Assembly: GCA_963767715.1 (NCBI GenBank)
Contig: CAVYFA010000001.1
Coordinates: 124,001-188,000, forward strand
Reading direction: 5' to 3'
Source of the DNA: CAVSXS01 sp963767715
GTDB taxonomy: Bacteria; Chloroflexota; Ktedonobacteria; Ktedonobacterales; Ktedonobacteraceae
DNA: 64,000 nt
Below, piece after piece: positions 17,963-27,528 of the stretch. Below the pieces are notes generated by a model. It did no database searches, was not told the origin of the DNA, and was given only the letters and a program-made list of their open reading frames with translations. The position numbers and the translations under genes were made by a program. How positions within the stretch are numbered: position 1 is the stretch's first letter; every line of letters begins with the position of its first letter.

Positions 17963-20900
17963 TTACCCGCCTGTCACCATCCACAGGTCATTCAACGTGC
18001 TGCCTGACTTGCCGCTGCCTGCTCCCGCGTAAATATAAGCCGCCTGTTCGCGCCCGTCCCAGGCCATCGCAGAGGCCGTGCGGCCCGGGATAATATTGTT
18101 ATTCGAGCTATTCAGCGGCGTCAGAAGTGCCCACATGTTCGTGCCGGGATCATAGGCCCACAGGCCCCAGTAAGGACCACCGGTATCCTTATCATTCCAC
18201 CCGCCCATCATCAGCATGACATGATCCTTGCTATCCCACGCGCCGATACCCTGCTGGCGCGCTTTGGGATTCGACGCGCTCGATGGCATGATCTCGTTCC
18301 AGCCGCCGGTCGTATAGGAATAGAAATCGTTGAGCTGGTTGTTGTTCGCATCCAGTCCCCCAAAGGTCAACAACTGGTTATCGCTCGAATCCCAGACCAT
18401 CGTTTGATAGGCGCGCTGGCCGCCGGGGAAATCGGTCAAACGCTGCCAGTTGCCCAGGCTGCCATTATTACCAGGAGTATACGCCCAGAAATCTGCCCTG
18501 AACCCAAAGCGATCCATGCCACCGAGCAGCAACATCTGGCTGCCGTTCCAGACGGCGTTGGAGGCGCGAGCGCCCGGCCCGGCATTTGAGCAGGCCAGCG
18601 GCGTCCAGTTCCCTGCCCCTGTCGAGGGAGAGTATGACCACAGGTCGTCGAAATAATGATTATGACCGGCGCCCATACCGCCATAAAGCAGGATTTGCGA
18701 ATGCGCGCTGTCCCACACCATCGCGGCATTCATGCGCGCCGCAGGCCATGTGCCGCCCGTGCACGCGCTGCTCGTACCCGAAACGCTTGAGACGCCGGTG
18801 ATCTGCGACCACTGACCCGTCACGGGGCTGTAAGACCACAGATCGTTCAGTAAATTCCCCTGGCCATCTATGCCGCCGAAGACGAAAAAGAGGTCGTCCT
18901 GGGAATCCCAGACCATAGTGTGCCCCGATCGCTGCGCCGCAGGTGCATTGCTCTGCGCCGGAGCCTGGGCGGAGAAGGTGATGGGCGGAAAGGTCGGCGT
19001 CGCTGTAGCAGTTGCGGTAGGAGTAACAGTCGGGGTCACTTGCTGCGCGGATGGTTTGACCGCCATTGTAAACTGGAAACTGGTCAAAATGCCCGGATCG
19101 GATTGGCCCAGGCTGCCCAGGATCGAGAAATCCGTGGTGTAGGTATCGGGCGGCAGTCCCTGGCCGTTGGCCGTTACCTGCAATGTTTCTGTACCACCTG
19201 CCGCCAGCGTACCTGTTGTAGGCGTCACCAGCAGCCAGTTGTTGAAGTCTTTGTACTCGATATACCAGCCGAAGTCCTGATCGCTCTTGTTGGTAATGGT
19301 GATCGTGCTGGAAGCCGGGTGAATGCCGGCCTGGTCATAGACAAACGTGTTATTGCTGGCCTTTGCCGCAATCTGGCCCAACCCTGTTTGCACCGTCAAC
19401 TTCACGACAAGCGGGAGCGTATTCACTCCCTGGCCGCCGATATTCAACTGGGCCGTATCCATGCCGTTGGAGAGACCATCCGCATTCGTTCTGATCGTCA
19501 GGGCAGCCGTTCGACCGGGAGGCAGCGTACCGCCCCGCGGCGAAAACACCAGCCAGGGAGCGCTACTCGGGTTCGTCACGCTCCATTGCAGGTCCGCCGA
19601 GCCAGGATTGGTAATTTTCACTACCTGCGAATCGCTATTCGTGATATCGACCTCAGTTGTGCTGAGCCGGAGCGCGGGGCAGACACCCAGCAGACAGGGG
19701 GCAAAAGCGCGCATGGCGCCCAACGTACCTCCGCCCAGCAGCAGCACGATCAGCACAATGATCCCGATGATACGACCACGCTGTTTTCTTGACGGGGAAA
19801 CAGGCAACTTATCGCTCGGCACCGCCGCAGCAAGGGCGCCGCTCAAGGCGGTCGTTTGCTTGAGGACGCGAGTCTTCACCTGCCCGGCCGCGGCGCTGGC
19901 TTTACCCTCGGGCGCATCATCGTTCGCCCTGGAAGTGATCCCCGTCGGGTATTCCGCGGGGGCCGGCTCTTTCGATGCCTCTTGCTTCTCTCGCCTCTCG
20001 CGCCCGCGCCCCTGCACATCGGTCGAAGCAATGGCCGCCTGTTCAAGCGCCTCACGATAGGCGCGGGCGAACGAACGCACATCCTTGTAACGCTCGCTGG
20101 GTTCTTTCGCCAGCGCGCGCAGGATCACCTCTTCCACCTGTTCCGGTACAAGCGGGTTCAAGTCACGCAACGGCGGTGGTGGGAGCTGCAGGTGGCCATG
20201 CATGATGGAGTAGAGGTTCCCGCTAAAAGGCGGGCGACCCGTAAGTAACTGGTAGCAGGTGATCGCCAGCGCGTACTGGTCGCTGGCCGGGCGAGGCTGC
20301 TCCAGCCACTGCTCCGGCGCCGTGTAGACCGGCGTGCCGACATAGCAATGCAGTGAGGCGTGGGTATAGCTATCCAGGATGGTCGAGACGCCGAAGTCGG
20401 CCAGCATCAGGCGATCCTCTCCATCGAGCAGCAGGTTCGCCGGTTTGACATCCAGGTGGATCAGCGCATGGTCATGCGCGTACTGCAAGGCGGCAGCCGC
20501 ATCTTCGAGATAAGGAAGCAGTTGCTGCGGCGTCAATGTCTGCCCCGCCGCGGGTACGCGCTGCGCTCCACCCGACCCACTCTCTCCATCTTTCGCCATT
20601 ACAACCGTGTCGGACGATGTATCCTTCTTGTCGTCCTGGCCGCCATCATCGCCTTCGACCCCGCTCATCGTCCTTGTCTCAATTTCAGTGCTGACGGGCT
20701 GCGAGGTCGGCAAAATAGATAGCCCCTGTGGGGTAAGCTGGCAGTGCTTCTGGAGGGAGCCGTGCGCGGCGTATTTCATAACAAGGTAAGAGCGTCCATC
20801 TTCCAGGGTACCGGCGCGCAGGACGGGCAAAATATTTGGATGATCGAGCGCGGCTATGGCGCTGGCTTCCCGCTCAAAGAGTTCGGCGGATTCCTCGTCG

Positions 20901-21178
20901 GCCACTCGTTCCGGCAGCATCACTTTGATCGCCACGCGCCGGCTCAAGGGCCGCAACTGGGTCGCTTCGTACACGTCACCGAACGCACCGGAGCCGATCC
21001 AGCGTGTAACGCGGCAATCACCCAGCAGTGCGCCTTCCAGCAAATATTTACAATACTGGCAGTTCACTTGCTCATTCACAGCCACCCGTTCAGCCCCTGC
21101 AACTTCGTCTTGAATGGCAGGAGAGGCCTGTACCTCTTTATTCTCGTGCGGCTTTTTCGGATTAAGACAATATGTCAT
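17963..21178 (-). CDS. Transmembrane Ser/Thr protein kinase with BACON-like and Kelch domains
   Basis: This 1071-residue receptor-like kinase has an N-terminal CQYC motif and a kinase domain: G-loop WIGSGAFGDVYEA, Lys in VAIKVML, catalytic loop HLDVKPANLLL and ADFGVS. The usual HRD is HLD. A 65-residue acidic, Ser/Gly-rich insertion (about residues 148-212) precedes the catalytic loop. A membrane helix follows (GIIGIIVLIVLLLGG-like, about residue 480). Outside are two BACON-like beta domains (SAPWLVFSPRGGTLPPG and a second copy) and then Kelch repeats (GHTMVWDSQDDLFFVFGGID, MVWDSSDNQLLTFGGLD). The start ATG 21178 was chosen because upstream sequence is a dispersed repeat. It probably senses extracellular glycans or proteins; the ligand is unknown. 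Confidence 0.9.
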   Translation of the reverse strand: MTYCLNPKKPHENKEVQASPAIQDEVAGAERVAVNEQVNCQYCKYLLEGALLGDCRVTRWIGSGAFGDVYEATQLRPLSRRVAIKVMLPERVADEESAELFEREASAIAALDHPNILPVLRAGTLEDGRSYLVMKYAAHGSLQKHCQLTPQGLSILPTSQPVSTEIETRTMSGVEGDDGGQDDKKDTSSDTVVMAKDGESGSGGAQRVPAAGQTLTPQQLLPYLEDAAAALQYAHDHALIHLDVKPANLLLDGEDRLMLADFGVSTILDSYTHASLHCYVGTPVYTAPEQWLEQPRPASDQYALAITCYQLLTGRPPFSGNLYSIMHGHLQLPPPPLRDLNPLVPEQVEEVILRALAKEPSERYKDVRSFARAYREALEQAAIASTDVQGRGRERREKQEASKEPAPAEYPTGITSRANDDAPEGKASAAAGQVKTRVLKQTTALSGALAAAVPSDKLPVSPSRKQRGRIIGIIVLIVLLLGGGTLGAMRAFAPCLLGVCPALRLSTTEVDITNSDSQVVKITNPGSADLQWSVTNPSSAPWLVFSPRGGTLPPGRTAALTIRTNADGLSNGMDTAQLNIGGQGVNTLPLVVKLTVQTGLGQIAAKASNNTFVYDQAGIHPASSTITITNKSDQDFGWYIEYKDFNNWLLVTPTTGTLAAGGTETLQVTANGQGLPPDTYTTDFSILGSLGQSDPGILTSFQFTMAVKPSAQQVTPTVTPTATATATPTFPPITFSAQAPAQSNAPAAQRSGHTMVWDSQDDLFFVFGGIDGQGNLLNDLWSYSPVTGQWSQITGVSSVSGTSSACTGGTWPAARMNAAMVWDSAHSQILLYGGMGAGHNHYFDDLWSYSPSTGAGNWTPLACSNAGPGARASNAVWNGSQMLLLGGMDRFGFRADFWAYTPGNNGSLGNWQRLTDFPGGQRAYQTMVWDSSDNQLLTFGGLDANNNQLNDFYSYTTGGWNEIMPSSASNPKARQQGIGAWDSKDHVMLMMGGWNDKDTGGPYWGLWAYDPGTNMWALLTPLNSSNNNIIPGRTASAMAWDGREQAAYIYAGAGSGKSGSTLNDLWMVTGG

Positions 21179-21179
21179 A

Positions 21180-21212
21180 GTATTGTACGGTCGCACCCTT
21201 GCGGTCGCCCTG
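21180..21212. repeat. Half copy of GGGCGACCGC dispersed palindrome
   Basis: This segment is nearly identical to the right arm of the palindrome at 23901-23990 (GTATTGTACGG, then CGCACCCTTGCGGTCGCCC). It lies immediately upstream of the kinase start codon, so the element supplies the leader of that gene. Confidence 0.65.
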
Positions 21213-21264
21213 GCACATGACCTGTGCACCTTCGCGCATTTCTTTCATTCACCAGAAAAGTCTT

Positions 21265-21636
21265 TCAAGGACGACCTTCATCGCCGGTAGCGGGTAAACG
21301 TTTGCCGCTGCGGATGGCGATTGCCGCCGCACGATCTTGCTGCGCGCTCAGCTTAATCATCGGGAATGAGCGGCGAAACTGAACCTGCAACTGCGCTGCC
21401 TTTTCATCGGAATGCCGGGCGCGTTTTTCGTAAGCCTGGGCCAGTAGCGCACGCTTCTCCTCGTCGGACCCCTCGATTAGCAGGAGAAAGGCGAGCGTAA
21501 AATCGGGCTTACCCTGTTCGGCATAGCCACGAGCCAAAACCTGCCCATCTGCGCCCTGCTCCAACTGCTGCCGCGCATGTTCCATGAACACATCTTTGAG
21601 TAATGACGCATAAAGCTCATGAAATGTCTCAGTCAC
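21265..21636 (-). CDS. Small helical protein of unknown function
   Basis: This is a protein of about 123 residues, unrecognised. It is charged and predicted mostly helical (ETFHELYASLLKDVFMEHARQQLEQG, EEKRALLAQAYEKRARHSDEKA). It has no signal peptide or membrane segment. The start is taken at GTG 21636 with a GGGG stretch upstream; the frame is open to 21705 without a better start. It is followed closely by the kinase-Kelch gene on the same strand, so co-transcription is possible. Confidence 0.55.
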   Translation of the reverse strand: MTETFHELYASLLKDVFMEHARQQLEQGADGQVLARGYAEQGKPDFTLAFLLLIEGSDEEKRALLAQAYEKRARHSDEKAAQLQVQFRRSFPMIKLSAQQDRAAAIAIRSGKRLPATGDEGRP

Positions 21637-21704
21637 GACATTTACCCCATTTCTGTACATATGACGCAGATTTGTAGGGACGCGATTATAATTTTTACCA
21701 ATCA

Positions 21705-22133
21705 AGATCGGTAATACGGGTATGTCACCCCTTCACTTCGTTCAGGGCAAGCTCTGAGCGAAGCGAAGGGTCTGGCGTGAAGGGCGCTGAGATTCTTCGC
21801 TTCGCTCAGAATGACATGGCCGGACTTGATCGGTAAAGTTCATCATCGCGTCCTTGTCCTGGGCATGCATGACCACCCGGACGCGATGATGAACATTAAA
21901 AAATTGTCCGCGGGTCTGTAGGGGCGCAATTCATTGCGCCCACCTCTGCGGCCCATGGACGGGAGCGAGGGCGCAATGAATTGCGCCCCTACAGACGGAT
22001 ACCCCAATTATTTTATGTAGGTTCATCATCGCGTCCCTACGATGGATGGTGGCCGCTTGTATTGGTTAATCTCCATTATCTTCTTTTTCAGTAGTGGTAT
22101 GTCAAGCTTCAAGCGAGAAGAGAGGGGTGGTAA
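21705..22133. other. Repeat-rich intergenic region
   Basis: There is no gene in this 430-bp gap. It contains a 16-bp perfect inverted repeat GTTCATCATCGCGTCC (21838-21853, with its complement at 21879-21894). A further direct copy of that word lies at 22021-22036. A 79-bp palindromic element at 21916-21994 also occurs at 27431-27509. The first 130 bases hold short GAAGCGAAG-type imperfect repeats. It appears to be a landing zone for small mobile palindromes. Confidence 0.7.
21916..21994. repeat. 79-bp palindromic dispersed element, copy 1
   Basis: The 26-bp perfect inverted arms (21916-21941 and 21969-21994) start CTGTAGGGGCGCAATTC. They flank a 27-base centre. An element with identical arms and a centre of the same length is at 27431-27509. 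Confidence 0.85.
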
Positions 22134-23798
22134 TCATGCACCGCTGGCATACAAACTGATCGTCACGGTCGGCGTGTGGATGCGCCCCAGCAAGTGATAG
22201 TGGCTATCGAGCCAGCCCTGAGCCGCCTGGGCCTTCGCTGCCGCAGAGCTATCGGGATAGCGTCCGAGGATATAGAAAAAACGCGGGTGCTGCGCAGCGT
22301 AGGCAGCCAGCGCGTTCGGATCAACGGCGGCGAAAGTGCCGTTGGCCGGATGCGCCGGGCCGAAGTTCTGCCAGGAGAATGCGCCGGGCGCGTCCGCTGT
22401 GAAATGCGCCGCCGAGGGGTAGGCATCCAGGTAGTATTGCACCGCTATCTGGCAGCCCTGCTCCACGTCGTTATCGAAGCACACCAGTCCATCTCCGGGC
22501 TGGTAGCGCTGCTCCAGCCAGGGAACAGCCGAGTTCCAGTCCTCCACCTGCGCGCTGCGATAATACACCGGGACGTAATAAAGGGCAATCAGGAACAGTC
22601 CCACGATCACGGCAAGCTGCGCCGTGCGCCAGCGCAGCGCGGCGATGAACAGGCCAACTAACAGGAAGAGCGGCGGCAGGATTGTCACGAGATAGCGCGA
22701 TGAGAAGAGCCGCAGCGAACCCTGCGAGACCACGAAGCTGATAATAAGCGGCACGAACAGCCAGCAGACGAGCGCGAAGGCGACGGGGAAGAACTGCTGC
22801 AGGCGCGCCTCTTTGCGTTCGTTATCGCCGGTTGAGAACGTGACAAGCTGCACGAGTGGTTTCGCGTCCGGCAGCATCGATAGCGCGGCGATGCTTAGCG
22901 CGCAGAAGCAGCACAGGAAAAGCAGGAGCAGGTAGAGCGCGCTGTTGGTTGCGATGTACTGGAAGAAGTGAAAAATATCGTTCGCATGCGGGATGGGGAG
23001 CCAGTTCGTCTTCGCCCCGTGCAGGCTCACGAGAAACATGGGAATACAGCATACCCCGACGGTTGCCAGCGTCACGAGAAACCCGCGCAGGCGGTAGCGC
23101 GCCCGTTCGCGCCAGGGGCCGGGCAGCACGAGCAAACCGGCAAACGCGATGATCTGCGCGGCCAGGATCAGCAGGCTGAAGAGGTGTGCGTAAACCGCCA
23201 GGGTCATCGCCAGGGCGAAACACGCCCACCAGCGTTTGCTCTGGCCGGCCGTCGTCAGCAGGGCGAAGAGCGCGTACCACGCGATGCAGATCAGCAGGAG
23301 CTGCATGCTATAGGCGCGCGTCTGCTGTGCATAGATCAGTTGCAGGTAGTTGAGCGCGTAGAGACCCGCGGCGGCGATGCCGGCCGCCATGCCCAGGTAG
23401 CGCCGTCCCAGCAGGAAGACCATCACGGAGCTGAGCGCGGCAAAGACTGCCGAGGGCAGCCGCACAACGAACTCGGTCGGCAGCCATCCGAACAGGCCTG
23501 TCAGGCCGAGCCAGCCATGCAGGAACAGGTAGTACAGTTCCATATTCGGCTCCGGCCCCCAGATGATATGCCACATCAACGGCAGAGGCTGCCGCGCCAG
23601 TTCTACTGAAAAGGCTTCATCAAACCAGATGCTCGGCGTGCCCAGACGGTACAGGTCAAATGCCAGCGCCACGCCAAAGACGATGATACCCACAACCCAG
23701 GTCTGGGCGCGCGCCGTGCCCTGCGGCTCTTCCGGCCCAGCTTTGCTTGGAGATGATTGTTGGCCGCTCTGTGTGATATCTTCGTCTACCCGGCTCAC
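22134..23798 (-). CDS. GT39-type (ArnT/PMT-like) membrane glycosyltransferase
   Basis: This is a multi-pass GT-C fold enzyme that transfers sugars from a polyprenyl-phosphate donor to protein or glycan at the outer face of the membrane. The first extracellular loop carries the acidic motif PSIWFDEAFS. About 11 hydrophobic segments follow up to about residue 450 (VMVFLLGRRYLGMAAGIAAAG, LYALNYLQLIYAQQTRAYS). A C-terminal soluble domain of ~120 residues contains QPGDGLVCFDNDVEQGC. GTG 23798 is preferred because AAGGAG lies 11 bases upstream. The frame extends to ATG 23858 and beyond, which gives a longer product. The acceptor cannot be told from sequence. Confidence 0.85.
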   Translation of the reverse strand: MSRVDEDITQSGQQSSPSKAGPEEPQGTARAQTWVVGIIVFGVALAFDLYRLGTPSIWFDEAFSVELARQPLPLMWHIIWGPEPNMELYYLFLHGWLGLTGLFGWLPTEFVVRLPSAVFAALSSVMVFLLGRRYLGMAAGIAAAGLYALNYLQLIYAQQTRAYSMQLLLICIAWYALFALLTTAGQSKRWWACFALAMTLAVYAHLFSLLILAAQIIAFAGLLVLPGPWRERARYRLRGFLVTLATVGVCCIPMFLVSLHGAKTNWLPIPHANDIFHFFQYIATNSALYLLLLFLCCFCALSIAALSMLPDAKPLVQLVTFSTGDNERKEARLQQFFPVAFALVCWLFVPLIISFVVSQGSLRLFSSRYLVTILPPLFLLVGLFIAALRWRTAQLAVIVGLFLIALYYVPVYYRSAQVEDWNSAVPWLEQRYQPGDGLVCFDNDVEQGCQIAVQYYLDAYPSAAHFTADAPGAFSWQNFGPAHPANGTFAAVDPNALAAYAAQHPRFFYILGRYPDSSAAAKAQAAQGWLDSHYHLLGRIHTPTVTISLYASGA

Positions 23799-23900
23799 GT
23801 GATATGTGTCTCCTTCTGTATATGAGAACGTTCCCCGCGAGCGTCCTGTAACAGGCATGGGATTAGAGACAGAAAGAGAAGCAGGCGCACGAGGAGTTGC

Positions 23901-23990
23901 CAGGGCGACCGCAAGGGTGCGCCCGTACAATACACGAGCCGAGGGAGCCGCACCCTCCGTGTATTGTGGCGCACCCTTGCGGTCGCCCTG
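23901..23990. repeat. Large imperfect palindrome between S53 protease and glycosyltransferase
   Basis: The arms 23901-23936 and 23958-23990 pair over 33 bases with one 3-base bulge. The left arm starts CAGGGCGACCGCAAGGGTGC. An inner GAGGG/CCCTC stem lies in the loop. Related pieces are at 17911-17937 and 21180-21212. The element lies just beyond the stop of the downstream-reading S53 gene, so it could also stop or protect transcripts. Confidence 0.8.
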
Positions 23991-24019
23991 TTGTCTTGCT
24001 CACTTCACCAACTCATCAT

Positions 24020-27000
24020 CTACCCACCAAACCCCACCACACTTGTGCAGCCTGGCATCGCATTCATGAAGTTGAAGTACAGGAGGCGCCCGGCCAGGAC
24101 CGGCAGCGCAGGGCCTGATCCTCCATTCGAGGGCAGCGATTGCACGACGATGGATGTGTCTTCCGGTATTGTCCCTGAAGAACTGGCAGGGACGTTGAGG
24201 AAGGTGTTGGACGTTACCTGGGCGACACTCATCGCGGCGAGCGAGACCGTTTCCTGCGAGATGAAGCGAGACGCGCCGCGCGTGATGAAGTAGGTGACGG
24301 CAACCGTGATCGGTGCATTGTTGGGATTGTAGAGCGTGATGAACTCGCTGAACGAGTTGCCTAGATGCCCCTCGGCGAAACTGTAGACGGTAGACAGCCC
24401 GGCGTTTGGCGGCGTCTCGCCCACTTCTTCTACTCCGGTCGGGGTAGGAGTGAGGGCGGGCGCGCTGAAGAATTGCTGGCGCTCGGTCACAATCGCGATG
24501 CCGTTGGTCGAAGCCACGTGTATCCCGACAAGCGCAACCTGGCCGACATCCGTGTTGACGTTTTCGATCAACTGGCCTTTGGCCGGAACCTGCACATTCA
24601 CGTTGTGTGTGGTTCCACTGGCAAATGCATAGGTAATCGTCACATTCGCCGTTGTTCCTGAGCCGTTCGCGTCGGAGTTCGCGATCACCAGGTTCTCCTG
24701 CGTTGGCGAACCGCTCGCGCCCGTGCCGCCACTGGCATAATACCAGTTTGTCGCGGGTGTGACACCCTCCACCGAACTGCCGCCAGACACCGTGCCGCTT
24801 ATACCCGCGACCGTCGTGCGGAAGTACATCGGGCGCTCGACCACTATCGGCTGGGTCGAGTCCACCTGGATGTAGAATTGCTTGCCGACCGGTAGTGTAT
24901 TATTCGCCATGAGCGTGTTGCGCTGCCCGCCGGGGACGCTCATGCTGCTCTGCCCGATCAACGCGCCGCCGCTGTAATAGCTGGCCGTCACAGTGGCCGT
25001 CTGCTGGCCGATCGGATTCAGCACGGTAATGTAGGTGCTGTAGCCTGCCAGCGTCTCACCATTGGCAAAGGTGAAGTGCATGCCCGGCGCGGTCTGGCCG
25101 ACGATGTCTGAGCCGCCCGGCGTATTGCCCAGGTAGGTGAAGTAGATGGGCCGCTCAGCCACGATAGCGATATCCGATGTAATGTAGAGCGATACGTCCT
25201 GCCCAACGCTGGCGTTCGTAGCCACGTTCAGCACGCTGTTGACGTTCACCGTCGTGCGCGTGCTGGGATTGAGCGTGAGCGCCTGGCTGAACGATGGTTT
25301 CCCACGCAGCAAGTAATTGACAATGACATGCGCGCTACTGCTCGCGCTGGGATTTTCGAGCGTCAGGTATTCCTGGAAATTGTTGCCCACGTGTCCTTCG
25401 GCCAGGTACCAGTGCGTGCTACCCGGCACATTGGGCGCTCCGGGCAGCCTGGGAGCGTTCGTTACAAATCCATAGACATTAGCGGAACCGATGCCTGTCG
25501 CCATGTCATAATTCGCCGTCGCGGGATAATGGAGATTCGTGCCGCTCGTCACATCGTGAAAGGCGCGGCCATACAGCGCCGATGACTTGAGCAGCGCATA
25601 CAGGGTGGGGTTGAGGAAACCAAGATTGGTACCGCCGTGAGCCAGCGCATATTCGTTTGTCAAAGCAACAACAGTGGCCCACATGGGCGCGGCTGCCGAT
25701 GTGCCCCCCGCGGCGAGCCATGGTCCATCGTTCTGGCAATAAAAGCTCGCGGATACTGTGCAATACATGACGTATCCGACGTTCGGGTCGGCATTCATCG
25801 AAACATCGGGCACTTCGCGACAATATTGCCCATGCGGAGCCACGCAGGGTGAGCCACTGCTGTACGTGTTGTTGATGACGCCGGGGCCGCTCTGGTAAGA
25901 CGGCATGGTCCAGAGCTGGCTGATACCACCGCCGCCGCCGTTGTCGGTATTGGGCGACCCCGACCAGGCGCTTTCGCTTTTATAGCTGTTGTTGCTGTTG
26001 ACGACCAGGTGCGTGCCACCCACGCCGGTGATATTCGGATTGCTGGCGGGATCATCCACAGCAAGATTGCCATCGTTGCAATCAAAGGCGCCGTAATCTC
26101 CGGCCGCCGCCACGATGCTCTGGCCCTGAGCGTCCGCCTGTAAGAAAAAACCGTTCTCGGCCGCCACGGTCGACGCGCTCACATCAGGCTCGCACAGGCC
26201 CCAACTCGTGCTGACTATAGGAATATCGTCCTGAACGATGCGGTTCCATTCGTCGTTGTAACCGACATCGCTGCTGTCATTAGGCGCCTGGTAAACGAAG
26301 ATGTTCGTGAGGTCGTTCAGCTCTCCAAGCAGCACCTCCATGTCCAGTTCGACCTCGTCGGCGCCCGCTGACGGAGGCGATACCCCGCCATCGATGATCA
26401 CGTTATTGATGCGTGTCGGCGAATTCGTATCGTAGCAAGATTGGAAAGCGGCGATATCACTGGCAGAGTAGCTATCGAGCTCGAAGAGGGCGATGCTCTG
26501 GCCCTCCCCATGCAGCCCGCTATTGTACGCGCCCGTATAGTTGTAAGCCGAGGCGAACTGCGAAGGAAGCAGGTATTGCAGAGCATTGCTGCCTGGCCCA
26601 GGACAGCCGCTTACCCGCGGTGATCTCGCCGCTGTGCTAAGACCGTGCAGGTTCAGCGGCGGGTGCGTGCGCGCAATGGCGTTATCCAGTCCATTGATAT
26701 TGGCGATGAGGGGGTGCAGCGCCAGTGGCACGAGCGGGGCGCTGCTATTCGCGTAAAACACTCGCCCACTCGAGGCGCGATAGGTGTGAATCTGTACCCC
26801 GAAGGATTGTTCCGCCTGCGCCACCGTCCCGGAAAAATCGATGATCTGCTGGCCCGCGACAGCGTATGTCACACTAAAACCCTGTGCGCGTAAAAAATTC
26901 GCGACCTGTTGCACGTCCTGCGCGCTCGGCCCATACAGGGCAGCAAACTGGGCTGGTTGCAGGTAGCGATGGTACAGCAGCGAGCCGGGGGTATATTCGC

Positions 27001-27241
27001 CTTGCAAATAACGCGCCAGGTCGTCAGCGTTACGCAGGCTCAGATTGATGCTGAGCGAGAGTCGCATGTCCGGCGCCGCATTGCCCACCGGTATGCTGTG
27101 CGCCACCAACGGTGAAACAGAGGCCACACTTTCCAACGCGGCCTCGCTCGCCCGCGTTTGATACATGGAGAAGTACGAGATACTGATACTGAACAACATA
27201 GCCACTAATAGGATCGGGATCACCCACCTGGAATTTTTCAT
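24020..27241 (-). CDS. Secreted S53 (kumamolisin/sedolisin) protease with C-terminal repeat domains
   Basis: This is an intact 1073-residue paralogue of the 5211-8538 protease. Its signal peptide is KNSRWVIPILLVAMLFSISISYF. An S53 activation prodomain follows to about residue 190 (LARYLQGEYTPGSLLYHRYL, VAQAEQSFGVQIHTYR). The peptidase domain (about 230-640) has ADEVELDMEV (Glu/Asp pair), AAAGDYGAFDC (Asp) and GGTSAAAPMWAT (Ser). Four beta repeats of about 100 residues follow (YLAEG...EYLTLENP...AERPIYF). The start ATG 27241 has GGCAGG upstream. It is expected to be autoactivated and secreted, with the repeats attaching it to the cell surface or substrate (inferred). Confidence 0.94.
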   Translation of the reverse strand: MKNSRWVIPILLVAMLFSISISYFSMYQTRASEAALESVASVSPLVAHSIPVGNAAPDMRLSLSINLSLRNADDLARYLQGEYTPGSLLYHRYLQPAQFAALYGPSAQDVQQVANFLRAQGFSVTYAVAGQQIIDFSGTVAQAEQSFGVQIHTYRASSGRVFYANSSAPLVPLALHPLIANINGLDNAIARTHPPLNLHGLSTAARSPRVSGCPGPGSNALQYLLPSQFASAYNYTGAYNSGLHGEGQSIALFELDSYSASDIAAFQSCYDTNSPTRINNVIIDGGVSPPSAGADEVELDMEVLLGELNDLTNIFVYQAPNDSSDVGYNDEWNRIVQDDIPIVSTSWGLCEPDVSASTVAAENGFFLQADAQGQSIVAAAGDYGAFDCNDGNLAVDDPASNPNITGVGGTHLVVNSNNSYKSESAWSGSPNTDNGGGGGISQLWTMPSYQSGPGVINNTYSSGSPCVAPHGQYCREVPDVSMNADPNVGYVMYCTVSASFYCQNDGPWLAAGGTSAAAPMWATVVALTNEYALAHGGTNLGFLNPTLYALLKSSALYGRAFHDVTSGTNLHYPATANYDMATGIGSANVYGFVTNAPRLPGAPNVPGSTHWYLAEGHVGNNFQEYLTLENPSASSSAHVIVNYLLRGKPSFSQALTLNPSTRTTVNVNSVLNVATNASVGQDVSLYITSDIAIVAERPIYFTYLGNTPGGSDIVGQTAPGMHFTFANGETLAGYSTYITVLNPIGQQTATVTASYYSGGALIGQSSMSVPGGQRNTLMANNTLPVGKQFYIQVDSTQPIVVERPMYFRTTVAGISGTVSGGSSVEGVTPATNWYYASGGTGASGSPTQENLVIANSDANGSGTTANVTITYAFASGTTHNVNVQVPAKGQLIENVNTDVGQVALVGIHVASTNGIAIVTERQQFFSAPALTPTPTGVEEVGETPPNAGLSTVYSFAEGHLGNSFSEFITLYNPNNAPITVAVTYFITRGASRFISQETVSLAAMSVAQVTSNTFLNVPASSSGTIPEDTSIVVQSLPSNGGSGPALPVLAGRLLYFNFMNAMPGCTSVVGFGG

Positions 27242-27430
27242 GTAAACCTGCCTCGATAGATAACATCACTAGCTGCTTTCAGTATAGAAAGCTAACTCAA
27301 ATGGCATCGTATAGAGCAGTGAGTGTGTCCCATCTGTGATATTCGCAGGCAAAAAAGAGAGGGGTATGTGAGGAGGAGGCTTTATACTAGCGTCATAGGT
27401 GACAAGCGGATCGGATCATGCGATGTTTCC

Positions 27431-27509
27431 CTGTAGGGGCGCAATTCATTGCGCCCACCTCCCTGGCCAATGCAGGGGATCGAGGGCGCAATGAATTGCG
27501 CCCCTACAG
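27431..27509. repeat. 79-bp palindromic dispersed element, copy 2
   Basis: This has the same 26-bp arms as 21916-21994 (27431-27456 and 27484-27509), again with a 27-base centre of partly diverged sequence. It begins 19 bases past the gcvPB stop and could serve as the operon's 3' hairpin. Confidence 0.85.
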
Positions 27510-27528
27510 AGCCCTATGCACCGCCTTA

